Assembly (NCBI GenBank): GCA_030040755.1
Contig: JASHTC010000176.1
Span: forward strand, 1 to 5,884
Direction: 5' to 3'
DNA length: 5,884 bases
Origin: Thermoplasmata archaeon
GTDB lineage: Archaea > Thermoplasmatota > Thermoplasmata > Lutacidiplasmatales > UBA184
Shown piece by piece: positions 1-5,670 of this stretch (position 1 is its first letter; every line of letters begins with the position of its first letter). The notes under the pieces were generated by a model. It ran no database searches. It had not been told where the DNA came from and worked only from the letters and a program-made list of their open reading frames with translations. The translations under genes and the position numbers were made by a program.

Positions 1-380
1 TACAGCGGGAGCCCCGCTGCCACGCGCTCGGCGGGAACCCCCGCCGGGAGGGGGCGGTCGGCCGGCGGCGCGTATCCGGCCAGGACGCCGTTACACAAGC
101 TGCATCGAACGAACCTCACGTCCGCCGGGAGGTCCGGGAACCGCCGGTGCAAGGTCCTCCATTGCACCTCGACGTCCGGGCTGGCGAGGAGCAGCGAGTT
201 CGCGACCCGACGGGCCAGCTCCCGGTCCCGAGTCAGCAGGAACCGCTCCTCGCGCGCGGCCCACCGGACGATCTCGCCGTCGTCCAAGTCGCGGACCCAG
301 ACCGCGTCCAGACCGACGAACCGAAGGTACCGGGCGAGCCGGCCCAGCATCTCGTCCGCCAGCCAGCGTGACGGCAGCAC
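1..380 (-). CDS. Mut7-C RNase domain protein (3' end cut by window edge)
   Basis: This is a PIN-like ribonuclease domain of the Mut7-C family (known as PF01927), read in the minus frame starting at the GTG at 380-378. The visible 126 residues begin MLPSRWLADEMLGRLARYLR, the family's conserved opening, followed by a GLDAVWVRDLDD stretch and the LLTRDREL motif near residues 48-55. The acidic residues D9, D31 or D33/D34 and D52 are the likely metal-binding set. A first Cys pair, C93 and C96 (RCSLCNG), is the start of the family's C-terminal zinc ribbon; the second pair would lie just past position 1, and the final partial codon TA fits the Tyr that commonly precedes it. There is an in-frame TGA just upstream at 421-423, so GTG 380 is the most sensible start, and a TATA-like CTTATC lies 28 bases upstream, fitting a leaderless message. 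The gene diverges from glmM. The RNA substrate is unknown for most stand-alone members of this family. A longer ATG-started ORF overlaps in another frame but lacks family resemblance. Confidence 0.85.
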   Translation of the reverse strand, partial: MLPSRWLADEMLGRLARYLRFVGLDAVWVRDLDDGEIVRWAAREERFLLTRDRELARRVANSLLLASPDVEVQWRTLHRRFPDLPADVRFVRCSLCNGVLAGYAPPADRPLPAGVPAERVAAGLPL

Positions 381-404
381 GGAGGGCCGAGCCGCGCCGC
401 GCTC

Positions 405-410
405 GATAAG
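405..410 (-). promoter_or_regulatory. Candidate TATA box of the Mut7-C gene
   Basis: On the minus strand this reads CTTATC, inside AGCACTTATCGAG. Its centre is about 28 bases upstream of the GTG at 380, the spacing expected for an archaeal TATA box if the transcript starts at the start codon. It is a low-GC patch in a GC-rich setting. The match to the archaeal consensus is only partial. Confidence 0.4.
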
Positions 411-420
411 TGCTTTGGCT

Positions 421-437
421 CATATAGCGGAAGATTT
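421..437 (+). promoter_or_regulatory. Candidate core promoter of glmM
   Basis: This AT-rich patch, CATATAGCGGAAGATTT, is the most obvious promoter-like stretch before glmM. Two placements are possible. CATATA at 421-426 would put transcription start near 450, leaving a leader of about 12 bases. AAGATTT at 431-437 is centred about 27 bases before the ATG at 462 and would give a leaderless message. No Shine-Dalgarno match precedes the ATG, which mildly favours the second placement. Confidence 0.4.
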
Positions 438-461
438 CTCCCGCGCCCGGGTTCGCGGCGC

Positions 462-1838
462 ATGCGGCTGTTCGGCACCAACGGGATCCGCGAGGTCGTC
501 GGCGAGAAGCTCACCGCGGCCTTCATCACGCGGGTCAGCGGGGCCATCGGCGCGACCTTCCCGGTCGGCGAGCCGATCGCGGTGGGGCGGGACGGCCGCA
601 CCTCCAGTCCGGCGATCGCGCGCCTGGTGGAGGGGACGCTCGCGCTCGCCGGCCACCGGGTTATCGACCTAGGGGTCCTTCCCACGCCGGCGATCCAGTA
701 CATGGTGCCCCGGGTCGGGGCGCAGCTCGGGGTGATCGTCACCGCCTCGCACAACCCGCCCGAGTTCAACGGGCTCAAGTGCATCGCGGCCGACGGGCTC
801 GAGGTCGAGCGGCCGGTCGAGGAGGCGATCGAGCAGGCCACCGAGAAGGAGGTGGCCCGGACCGTCCCCTTCGCCTCCCTCGGGCTCATCCAGCGGGTCT
901 CGGACGGCGCCCACCGGTACACCGAGGGGATCGTGGCCCAGGTCGACGCGGAGCGGCTGCGTCAGCGTCGCCTGACGGTGGTCCTGGATTGCGGCAACGG
1001 GGCGAGCGTGGAGACGAGCCCGCACCTCCTCCGCCGGCTCGGATGCCGGGTCATCACGCTCAACGGTCACCTCGACGGGACTTTTCCCGGCCACCCCTCC
1101 GAGCCGACCGAGGCGAACACGCGCGATGCCCAGCGGACGGTCCCCGCGGTCGGCGCGGACCTCGGGGTCATCCACGACGGGGACGCCGACCGGGCGGTCT
1201 TCGTAGACCACAGCGGCCGGTACGTCCCCGGGGAGGAGATCCTGGCGTTGCTGGCCCGCGACGCCGTCCAACGGGCCCACGGCGGGGTCGTGGTCTCTCC
1301 GGTCTCCGCCTCCCAGAGCCTCGAGGACACGGTCGTCCCCCTGGGCGGCTCGGTCATCTACACCCGTGTCGGCTCGCCCGCGGTCTCGCACGCCATGGTG
1401 GAGCACCACGCCGTGCTCGGCGGCGAGGAGAACGGCGGGATCATCACGCCCCGGTTCCAGGTCGCCCGGGACGGGGCGATGACGGCGGCCTCCGTGCTCG
1501 ACCTATTGGCACGGAGCGGGCACTCCCTCGCCGAGCTGCTCGCGGGGCTGCCGCGCTATACCCTCGTGAAGGAGCGGGTCGAGTGCCCGCCGCAGCTGCG
1601 CGAGGGCGTCGTCGCGGCGGTGGGCGAGTCGTTCCGCGAGGCGGGTCAGCGGGTCGTCACGATCGACGGCGTGAAGGCGTTCCGGGAGGGAGGCTGGGTG
1701 CTCCTTCGGCCCTCGGGGACCGAGCCGCTGCTCCGCCTCTTCGCCGAGGCGAAGGACGCGACGACCGCGCGCCGGTTCGCCGACGAGGGGTTGGCCGCGG
1801 TCCGGCAAGCGATCGCCCGGGCGAAGAGCCCGGGCTGA
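462..1838 (+). CDS. glmM: Archaeal-type phosphoglucosamine mutase
   Basis: This 458-residue enzyme of the alpha-D-phosphohexomutase superfamily probably interconverts glucosamine-6-phosphate and glucosamine-1-phosphate in the cytoplasm, the step before UDP-GlcNAc synthesis for protein and lipid glycans. All four signature sites are present. The phosphoserine loop is TASHNPPEFNG with catalytic Ser96. The magnesium loop is DGDADR at 239-244. The sugar-recognition loop is GEENGG at 321-326. The phosphate-binding loop is RPSGTEP at 416-422. The start MRLFGTNGIRE is the normal family N-terminus, so ATG 462 is secure, and the length is typical. The HNPPEFNG variant of the serine loop and the LFGTNGIR opening are typical of archaeal GlmM. 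A phosphoglucomutase or phosphomannomutase activity cannot be excluded, because archaeal members can be promiscuous. It stands alone: no glmS or glmU is seen beside it, and it diverges from the Mut7-C gene. Confidence 0.93.
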   Translation: MRLFGTNGIREVVGEKLTAAFITRVSGAIGATFPVGEPIAVGRDGRTSSPAIARLVEGTLALAGHRVIDLGVLPTPAIQYMVPRVGAQLGVIVTASHNPPEFNGLKCIAADGLEVERPVEEAIEQATEKEVARTVPFASLGLIQRVSDGAHRYTEGIVAQVDAERLRQRRLTVVLDCGNGASVETSPHLLRRLGCRVITLNGHLDGTFPGHPSEPTEANTRDAQRTVPAVGADLGVIHDGDADRAVFVDHSGRYVPGEEILALLARDAVQRAHGGVVVSPVSASQSLEDTVVPLGGSVIYTRVGSPAVSHAMVEHHAVLGGEENGGIITPRFQVARDGAMTAASVLDLLARSGHSLAELLAGLPRYTLVKERVECPPQLREGVVAAVGESFREAGQRVVTIDGVKAFREGGWVLLRPSGTEPLLRLFAEAKDATTARRFADEGLAAVRQAIARAKSPG

Positions 1839-1849
1839 CCCCGGGGGCG

Positions 1850-1871
1850 TCCGAGGGCGCGCCTCCTCGGA
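1850..1871. terminator. Stem-loop between convergent genes, possible terminator
   Basis: TCCGAGG at 1850-1856 and CCTCGGA at 1865-1871 are perfect reverse complements around an 8-base loop. They sit in the 46-base gap between the glmM stop (1838) and the DUF1634 stop (1885, minus strand). A short CCCCGGGG palindrome lies just before it at 1839-1846. Archaeal termination usually relies on T-tracts, and none is present on either strand, so a role in 3'-end protection or roadblocking is as likely as true termination. Confidence 0.3.
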
Positions 1872-1884
1872 GGGGATGCCTGGC

Positions 1885-2283
1885 TCAGCGAACGAGGGGA
1901 CCCAACACGAGCAGCCCGAACAGCAGCAGGACGATCACCACGATCGTGATCGCCTCCATCCCCCGCTCGTGGCCCCGGCGGAAGTAGTAGAACCCGGAGA
2001 CCACCCGGAGGATCGGAGTCGCGACCAGCGCGATCAGCCCGAGGGTGAGGTAGGCCGCCGGGTCGCCCCGGGCGAGTCCCGCCGCGAGCCCCGAGAGACC
2101 CAGGAACTGGAGGATCGGGTTGGTCGCGATGGCTGCGGAGAGCGTGAGACCGGGATGGAGGACGGCGTAGACCGCCAGCGCTCCGGTCATCAGGAGTAGC
2201 GAGATGACCAGACCGCCGCGCAGGAGCGAGGAGATCCAGCGGTACTCCGCGTCCGGGAGGGTCGGGACGGGTGGGTTCGTCAC
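1885..2283 (-). CDS. DUF1634 family small membrane protein
   Basis: This 132-residue protein matches the DUF1634 family (known as PF07843), whose genes usually sit next to TauE/SafE transporters. A short hydrophilic N-terminus (TNPPVPTLPDAEYRWIS) is followed by three hydrophobic segments at about 20-42, 76-98 and 109-130. Between the second and third is the basic loop FYYFRRGHERGMEA, with the YYFRRG pattern typical of the family. The start is the GTG at 2283-2281, which overlaps the TGA of the upstream tauE-like gene as GTGA, so translation is probably coupled and the two proteins made together. The reading frame remains open upstream, but that part is antisense-like filler overlapping tauE in another frame. 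The biochemical role is unknown; an accessory subunit or regulator of the neighbouring exporter is the natural inference. Confidence 0.86.
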   Translation of the reverse strand: MTNPPVPTLPDAEYRWISSLLRGGLVISLLLMTGALAVYAVLHPGLTLSAAIATNPILQFLGLSGLAAGLARGDPAAYLTLGLIALVATPILRVVSGFYYFRRGHERGMEAITIVVIVLLLFGLLVLGPLVR

Positions 2284-3134
2284 GGGAGCCCGAACCCCCG
2301 CAGGATCGTCTCGACGGCGAGGATCACGATGAACGGGATGAACACGAGACGGACGGTCTGATTGGTCAGCCGGGGGAGCAGGCGGCTCCCCACGAAGGCT
2401 CCCCCGGCGGTACCGAGGGCGACCGGCGCCGCGATGAGCGGGTTGACGAACCCGGCGGCGAACAGGATCCCGGCCCCCGCGGCGGCGGTGACGCCGATCA
2501 TGAAGTTGCTGGTCGCCGTGGCGACCTTCATCGGGAGGCGCAGGTACCGTTCGAGGGCGAGCACCTTGAACACGCCGGCACCGATCCCGAACATCCCCGA
2601 GACGACTCCGGCGCCGAACATCACCCCGAGGGCCGGGCTCGTGCTCTCGGCCTGGTAGGGCACGTCGCGGCCGAGCACCTGGTCCCGATACGACCCCGAC
2701 AGGCCGAAGGAGCGGGACCGGGCGTCCGGGGTAACGGGTCCCGGCAGTTCCTCGTGACGCCGAGCGACCGATCCGGGGACCACCAAGAGGAGGACGAGGC
2801 CGAGGGCGACCAGGAGCCCGTCCTCCAGGTCGGCGTGGGTCAGCAGGACGGTCAAGGTCGCTCCGACGAGGGCGCCGGGGACCGTCGCGACCTCGAGGAA
2901 CATCCCGATCCGCAGGTCGCTCAGCCGGTCGCGCACGTAGGCGGCACCGGCCGCGCTGGAGGTGGCGAGGATGGTGACGGCGCCGGTTCCGATCGCCTCC
3001 GGGATCGGCACCCCGAACAGGATGACGAGCGCCGGGATGACCACGACGGCTCCCCCGAGTCCGGTGAGCGAGCCGGCGAGGCCCCCCGCGATGGCGACCA
3101 GGAGGAGGAGGGGGAGGGCCAGGTCGAGGTTCAC
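2280..3134 (-). CDS. TauE/SafE family sulfite/organosulfonate-type anion exporter
   Basis: This 284-residue integral membrane protein belongs to the TauE/SafE family (known as PF01925), exporters of small anions such as sulfite, sulfoacetate or related sulfur compounds. About eight hydrophobic segments can be drawn (near 7-35, 48-68, 76-97, 107-120, 168-195, 205-226, 228-252 and 262-280). The family's two-fold internal repeat is clear: SLTGLGGAVVVIP at 22-34 pairs with SGMFGIGAGVFKV at 179-191, each followed by an Ala/Thr/Ser-rich helix (TGAVTILATSSAAG and KVATATSNFMIGVTAA). A hydrophilic linker, about 122-166, contains SGSYRDQVLGRDVPY, a segment seen in the long TauE variants that pair with DUF1634. 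The start is the GTG at 3134-3132, directly before the first membrane helix. It is the first gene of the pair, with a TATA-like TTTTGA about 25 bases upstream. The substrate cannot be read from sequence; no sulfur-metabolism gene is in the window. Confidence 0.88.
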   Translation of the reverse strand: MNLDLALPLLLLVAIAGGLAGSLTGLGGAVVVIPALVILFGVPIPEAIGTGAVTILATSSAAGAAYVRDRLSDLRIGMFLEVATVPGALVGATLTVLLTHADLEDGLLVALGLVLLLVVPGSVARRHEELPGPVTPDARSRSFGLSGSYRDQVLGRDVPYQAESTSPALGVMFGAGVVSGMFGIGAGVFKVLALERYLRLPMKVATATSNFMIGVTAAAGAGILFAAGFVNPLIAAPVALGTAGGAFVGSRLLPRLTNQTVRLVFIPFIVILAVETILRGFGLP

Positions 3135-3151
3135 GGTGGCGGGAAACGCCG

Positions 3152-3161
3152 AACGTCAAAA
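3152..3161. repeat. AACGTCAAAA element, copy 1
   Basis: This is the first copy of a 10-base sequence that recurs exactly at 3203-3212, 51 bases downstream in the same orientation, in the gap between the divergent tauE-like and glucoamylase genes. On the minus strand it contains TTTTGA, centred about 25 bases upstream of the tauE-like GTG. It may therefore be that gene's TATA box, a regulator site over it, or both. Confidence 0.5.
3156..3161 (-). promoter_or_regulatory. Candidate TATA box of the tauE-DUF1634 operon
   Basis: Read on the minus strand this is TTTTGA, within GAGTTTTGACG. The centre is about 25 bases before the GTG at 3134, which fits a leaderless transcript. It is the only T-rich patch upstream of this operon, and no Shine-Dalgarno sequence is apparent before the GTG. 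Confidence 0.4.
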
Positions 3162-3193
3162 CTCTGGGGGTGGGGACCGCCGCCGCGGGGCCG

Positions 3194-3210
3194 TTGACAC
3201 TAAACGTCAA
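3194..3210. promoter_or_regulatory. Palindromic TTGAC-N7-GTCAA site, candidate operator
   Basis: TTGAC at 3194-3198 and GTCAA at 3206-3210 are inverted copies separated by seven bases, and the right arm lies within copy 2 of the AACGTCAAAA element. Short inverted arms of this size fit a dimeric winged-helix or HTH repressor. The site overlaps the AT-rich ACTAAAC patch that may serve as the TATA box for the glucoamylase gene. A third GTCAA half-site lies at 3155-3159. This is an inference from symmetry and position only. Confidence 0.35.
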
Positions 3211-3213
3211 AAT
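3199..3213 (+). promoter_or_regulatory. Candidate core promoter of the GH15 gene
   Basis: ACTAAACGTCAAAAT is the only AT-rich stretch between the divergent genes on the glucoamylase side. A TATA box at about 3200-3205 would place transcription start near 3228-3230 and leave a short leader of roughly 15 bases carrying the GAGG ribosome-binding sequence before GTG 3244. Confidence 0.4.
3203..3212. repeat. AACGTCAAAA element, copy 2
   Basis: This exact second copy of the 10-base element lies on the glucoamylase side of the divergent gap. It is flanked by AT-rich bases (TAAACGTCAAAAT) and forms the right arm of the TTGAC-N7-GTCAA palindrome. The 51-base offset from copy 1 is close to five helical turns. 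Confidence 0.5.
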
Positions 3214-3233
3214 CCCGGACCGGGTGGCCTCCC

Positions 3234-3237
3234 GAGG
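3234..3237 (+). promoter_or_regulatory. Ribosome-binding sequence deciding the GH15 start
   Basis: GAGG, complementary to the CCUCC end of 16S rRNA, ends six bases before GTG 3244. It supports that start over the ATG at 3286, which has only a weaker GGTGGG upstream. Because the region is G-rich, the match could be chance. Confidence 0.4.
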
Positions 3238-3243
3238 AAGGGC

Positions 3244-5646
3244 GTGGAGGTCCGAGGCGACCGGGTCGCGTTCGGTGGGCCCGGCATGGCCCCCAAATGG
3301 TCTCACTCGAACAAGGACGGGGTCGGGACGGCCTACTCGGCGGACTCCCGCCTGTGGTACACCCTGTGGCGCGGGACGGTCACTGAGGTGTACTTTCCGA
3401 CGATCGACCGCCCCCAGCTACGGGACCTCGAGCTCTTGTTCACGGACGGCACGTCGTTCTTCCACGAGGAGAAACGGGACCTGGTGGCCCGCACGGAGCG
3501 GGTGGGGGAACACGCGCTCGCCTACCGGGTCCGTTCGGAGGAGCCCGCGGGCCGCTACCGCCTCCGCAAGACCATCCTGGGCGACCCCCATCTTCCCTGC
3601 CTCCTGAGCCGGGTGCGCCTCGAGGTCACCCCGCCCGGGCTGGACAACCGGCTGCGTGCGTTCGTGCTGGCCGCCCCCCACCTCAACGTCGGGGGCTGGG
3701 GAAACAACGCCTCCGTCCAGCAGCTCCCGGGCCACACCGTGCTCCTGGCCGAGAAGGACGGCGTCGCCCTGGCGCTCGGGGCCACCCTCCCGTTCCTTCG
3801 GGCCTCCGTCGGGTACGTCGGGGCGAGCGACGGCTGGACGGACCTCAACGCCCATCGCGAGATGACCTGGGAGTTCGACCGGGCCTCTGACGGGAACGTC
3901 GCGCTCACCGGCGAGGTCCCGGTCCACGACGGAGTCACCGAGTTCACGCTGGGTCTCGCCTTCGGCGAGAGCGCGGCCGCGGCCGTGACGACGCTCCTCC
4001 AGTCCCTCGGGACCCCGTTCGACGTCCACGAGCGTCGATTCCGGGCGCAGTGGCGTCGGACCAGCCGGGCGGAGGACGACACCCCCGCCCTCGCCTCGGA
4101 CCAGGGCGCCCTCTTCCGGGCCAGCCGCTCGATCCTGCTCGCCCATGAGGACAAGACCTACCCCGGGGCGTTCATCGCCTCGCTCTCGATCCCGTGGGGG
4201 GCGTTCAAGGGGGACGAGGATCCGGGGGGCTACCACCTCGTCTGGGTCCGGGACCTCTTTCACGCGGCCACCGGGCTCCTGGCGGCGGGCGAGCCCGAGG
4301 CGGCCCTCCGCGCCCTCATCTACCTGGCGAGTCGGCAGCGGCTGGACGGAGGCTTCCCGCAGAACTTCTGGATCGACGGACGGCCGTACTGGCAGGGGAT
4401 CCAGCTGGATGAGGTCGCGCTCCCCATCCTGCTCGCGGGGGCCTTGCATCGGACCGGGGCGCTGCGCGAGTTCGACCCGACCCCGATGGTCTACGCGGCC
4501 GCTCGGTTCCTGATCGAGCACGGCCCCGTGACCCAGCAGGACCGGTGGGAGGAGCTCAGCGGCTACTCGCCCTCCACGCTGGCGACCTGCATCACTGCGC
4601 TCACCTGCGCGGCCGGGTTCGCGCGGCGCGCCGGCGACGCGGACGGGGCGACCTTCATCCAGGATCACGCCGACTTCCTCGAGTCCCACCTGGAGGGGTG
4701 GACGACCACGACCGCGGACCCCGTCGTCCCGGGGGTCTCGCGCCACTACGTGCGCATACGCCCGGCCTCGGTCGACGACCCGACGCCGGACGAGGGGCCG
4801 GACCTTGGCCGCGTGCACCTGACCAACCAGCCGCCCGGCGCCCCGGCCGACTTCCCGGCCTCCGAGATCGTCGACGCGGGGTTCCTCGACCTCGTTCGGT
4901 TCGGCGTCCGCGCGCCGGACGACCCCCTGATCGTCGACTCCCTGCGGGTCGTCGACCAGCTCCTCAAGGTCGACACCCCCGCGGGACCGGTCTGGCGGCG
5001 GTACAACCACGATGGGTATGGCACGCGGGACGACGGCCAGGCGTTCTCCGAGTGGGGGGTCGGCCGGGCCTGGCCGTTGCTCACCGGGGAGAGGGGGCAC
5101 TACGAGCTGGCCGCGGGCCGGGACCCGTCGGCCTACCTCCGCGCCATGGAGGACTTCGCGACCTCGACCGGCCTGCTCCCGGAGCAGGTCTGGGACGCGG
5201 AGGACCACCCCGCCCTGCACCTGGAACGGGGACGAATGACCGAGTCGGCGGTGCCGCTCGTCTGGGCCCACGCCGAGTACGTCAAGCTCCTCCGGTCGGC
5301 GACGGAGGGCCGGGTCTACGACCAGCTCCTCGAGGTCGTGCAGCGGTACCAGGACCCCGACCGCCGACCCCGTCGGCTCGAGGTGTGGAAGTTCACGCGA
5401 CAGGTGCGGACCGCCCGGGTCGGGGACAGGATCCGGGTCATCGCCGACCAGCCGTTCGTCCTCCGGGCCACCCGCGACCACTGGGCGACCTCGACGGACG
5501 TGGCCTCGATGGAGACCCGCGTCGGCCTCCACTTCGTCGACCTGCCCGCGTTGCCCGCCGCCGGACGGGCCTGGGAGTTCACCTTCCGCTGGCCGGTCGC
5601 GGACCGCTGGGAGGGCCGGGACTACTCGGTCACGGCCGTGGACTAG
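3244..5646 (+). CDS. GH15 glucoamylase-type glycoside hydrolase
   Basis: This 800-residue enzyme belongs to glycoside hydrolase family 15 and probably removes glucose from the non-reducing ends of glycogen, starch or maltodextrins (glucan 1,4-alpha-glucosidase). Residues 1 to about 280 match the N-terminal beta-sandwich domain of prokaryotic glucoamylases and glucodextranases (KDGVGTAYSADSRLWYTL, FFHEEKRDL). Residues about 290-690 form the (alpha/alpha)6 catalytic barrel. Substrate-site residues R336-D337 (VWVRDLFHA) and QLDE at 387-390 are present. The likely catalytic acid is E436 in RWEELSGYSPST, and the catalytic base is E647 in LLPEQVWD, close to the spacing known in Clostridium glucoamylase. 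Residues about 712-800 are the C-terminal beta domain ending in WEGRDYSV. GTG 3244 is preferred because AFGGPG before the first Met (ATG 3286, residue 15) resembles the conserved start of the long bacterial-type enzymes; starting at 3286 would give 786 residues. No signal peptide is visible, so it is probably cytoplasmic. Dextran-type or trehalose specificity cannot be excluded. Confidence 0.92.
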   Translation: MEVRGDRVAFGGPGMAPKWSHSNKDGVGTAYSADSRLWYTLWRGTVTEVYFPTIDRPQLRDLELLFTDGTSFFHEEKRDLVARTERVGEHALAYRVRSEEPAGRYRLRKTILGDPHLPCLLSRVRLEVTPPGLDNRLRAFVLAAPHLNVGGWGNNASVQQLPGHTVLLAEKDGVALALGATLPFLRASVGYVGASDGWTDLNAHREMTWEFDRASDGNVALTGEVPVHDGVTEFTLGLAFGESAAAAVTTLLQSLGTPFDVHERRFRAQWRRTSRAEDDTPALASDQGALFRASRSILLAHEDKTYPGAFIASLSIPWGAFKGDEDPGGYHLVWVRDLFHAATGLLAAGEPEAALRALIYLASRQRLDGGFPQNFWIDGRPYWQGIQLDEVALPILLAGALHRTGALREFDPTPMVYAAARFLIEHGPVTQQDRWEELSGYSPSTLATCITALTCAAGFARRAGDADGATFIQDHADFLESHLEGWTTTTADPVVPGVSRHYVRIRPASVDDPTPDEGPDLGRVHLTNQPPGAPADFPASEIVDAGFLDLVRFGVRAPDDPLIVDSLRVVDQLLKVDTPAGPVWRRYNHDGYGTRDDGQAFSEWGVGRAWPLLTGERGHYELAAGRDPSAYLRAMEDFATSTGLLPEQVWDAEDHPALHLERGRMTESAVPLVWAHAEYVKLLRSATEGRVYDQLLEVVQRYQDPDRRPRRLEVWKFTRQVRTARVGDRIRVIADQPFVLRATRDHWATSTDVASMETRVGLHFVDLPALPAAGRAWEFTFRWPVADRWEGRDYSVTAVD

Positions 5647-5649
5647 CGG

Positions 5650-5653
5650 TTTT
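5650..5653 (+). terminator. Short T-tract after the GH15 gene
   Basis: TTTT directly after the TAG stop, in a 24-base gap between the convergent GH15 and ABC permease genes, is the only T-run there. It could serve as a weak archaeal termination signal for the plus strand. Four T residues are short for this role. Confidence 0.2.
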
Positions 5654-5670
5654 CGGAGCGGCGGGCGGGG

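Noticed and set aside
91..423. ATG-started minus-strand ORF overlapping the Mut7-C gene, and the 233-922 minus ORF
   Set aside because: Both are in other frames than the one that spells out the conserved Mut7-C motifs (LADEMLGRLARYLR, LLTRDREL, CSLC). Their own products are Arg/Gly/Pro-rich filler.
779..1987. 402-codon plus-strand ORF inside glmM
   Set aside because: It is an Arg/Gly/Pro-rich shadow in the wrong frame of a gene with all four phosphohexomutase signatures.
2271..3197. A 308-codon plus-strand open frame across the TauE-like gene
   Set aside because: The product is a low-complexity Glu/Asp/Gly/Arg/Gln-rich chain, the expected complement of a hydrophobic membrane protein gene. 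The minus strand has clear TauE family motifs.
2962..3243. Upstream extension of the GH15 frame to an ATG at 2962
   Set aside because: It runs antisense through the TauE-like gene start and the divergent promoter, and the residues are Arg/Pro-rich with no signal peptide or family similarity.
2284..3306. N-terminal extension of the DUF1634 frame as far as 3306
   Set aside because: The extension overlaps the TauE-like gene in another frame and is Arg/Pro-rich without domain character. The GTG at 2283 fits the family length and the GTGA overlap.
3418..5532. A 704-codon open frame on the minus strand, antisense to the GH15 gene
   Set aside because: It is a mirror of a GC-rich coding gene. Its product is Arg/Gly/Asp/Val-rich with no recognisable domain, while the plus strand encodes a full enzyme with intact catalytic motifs.
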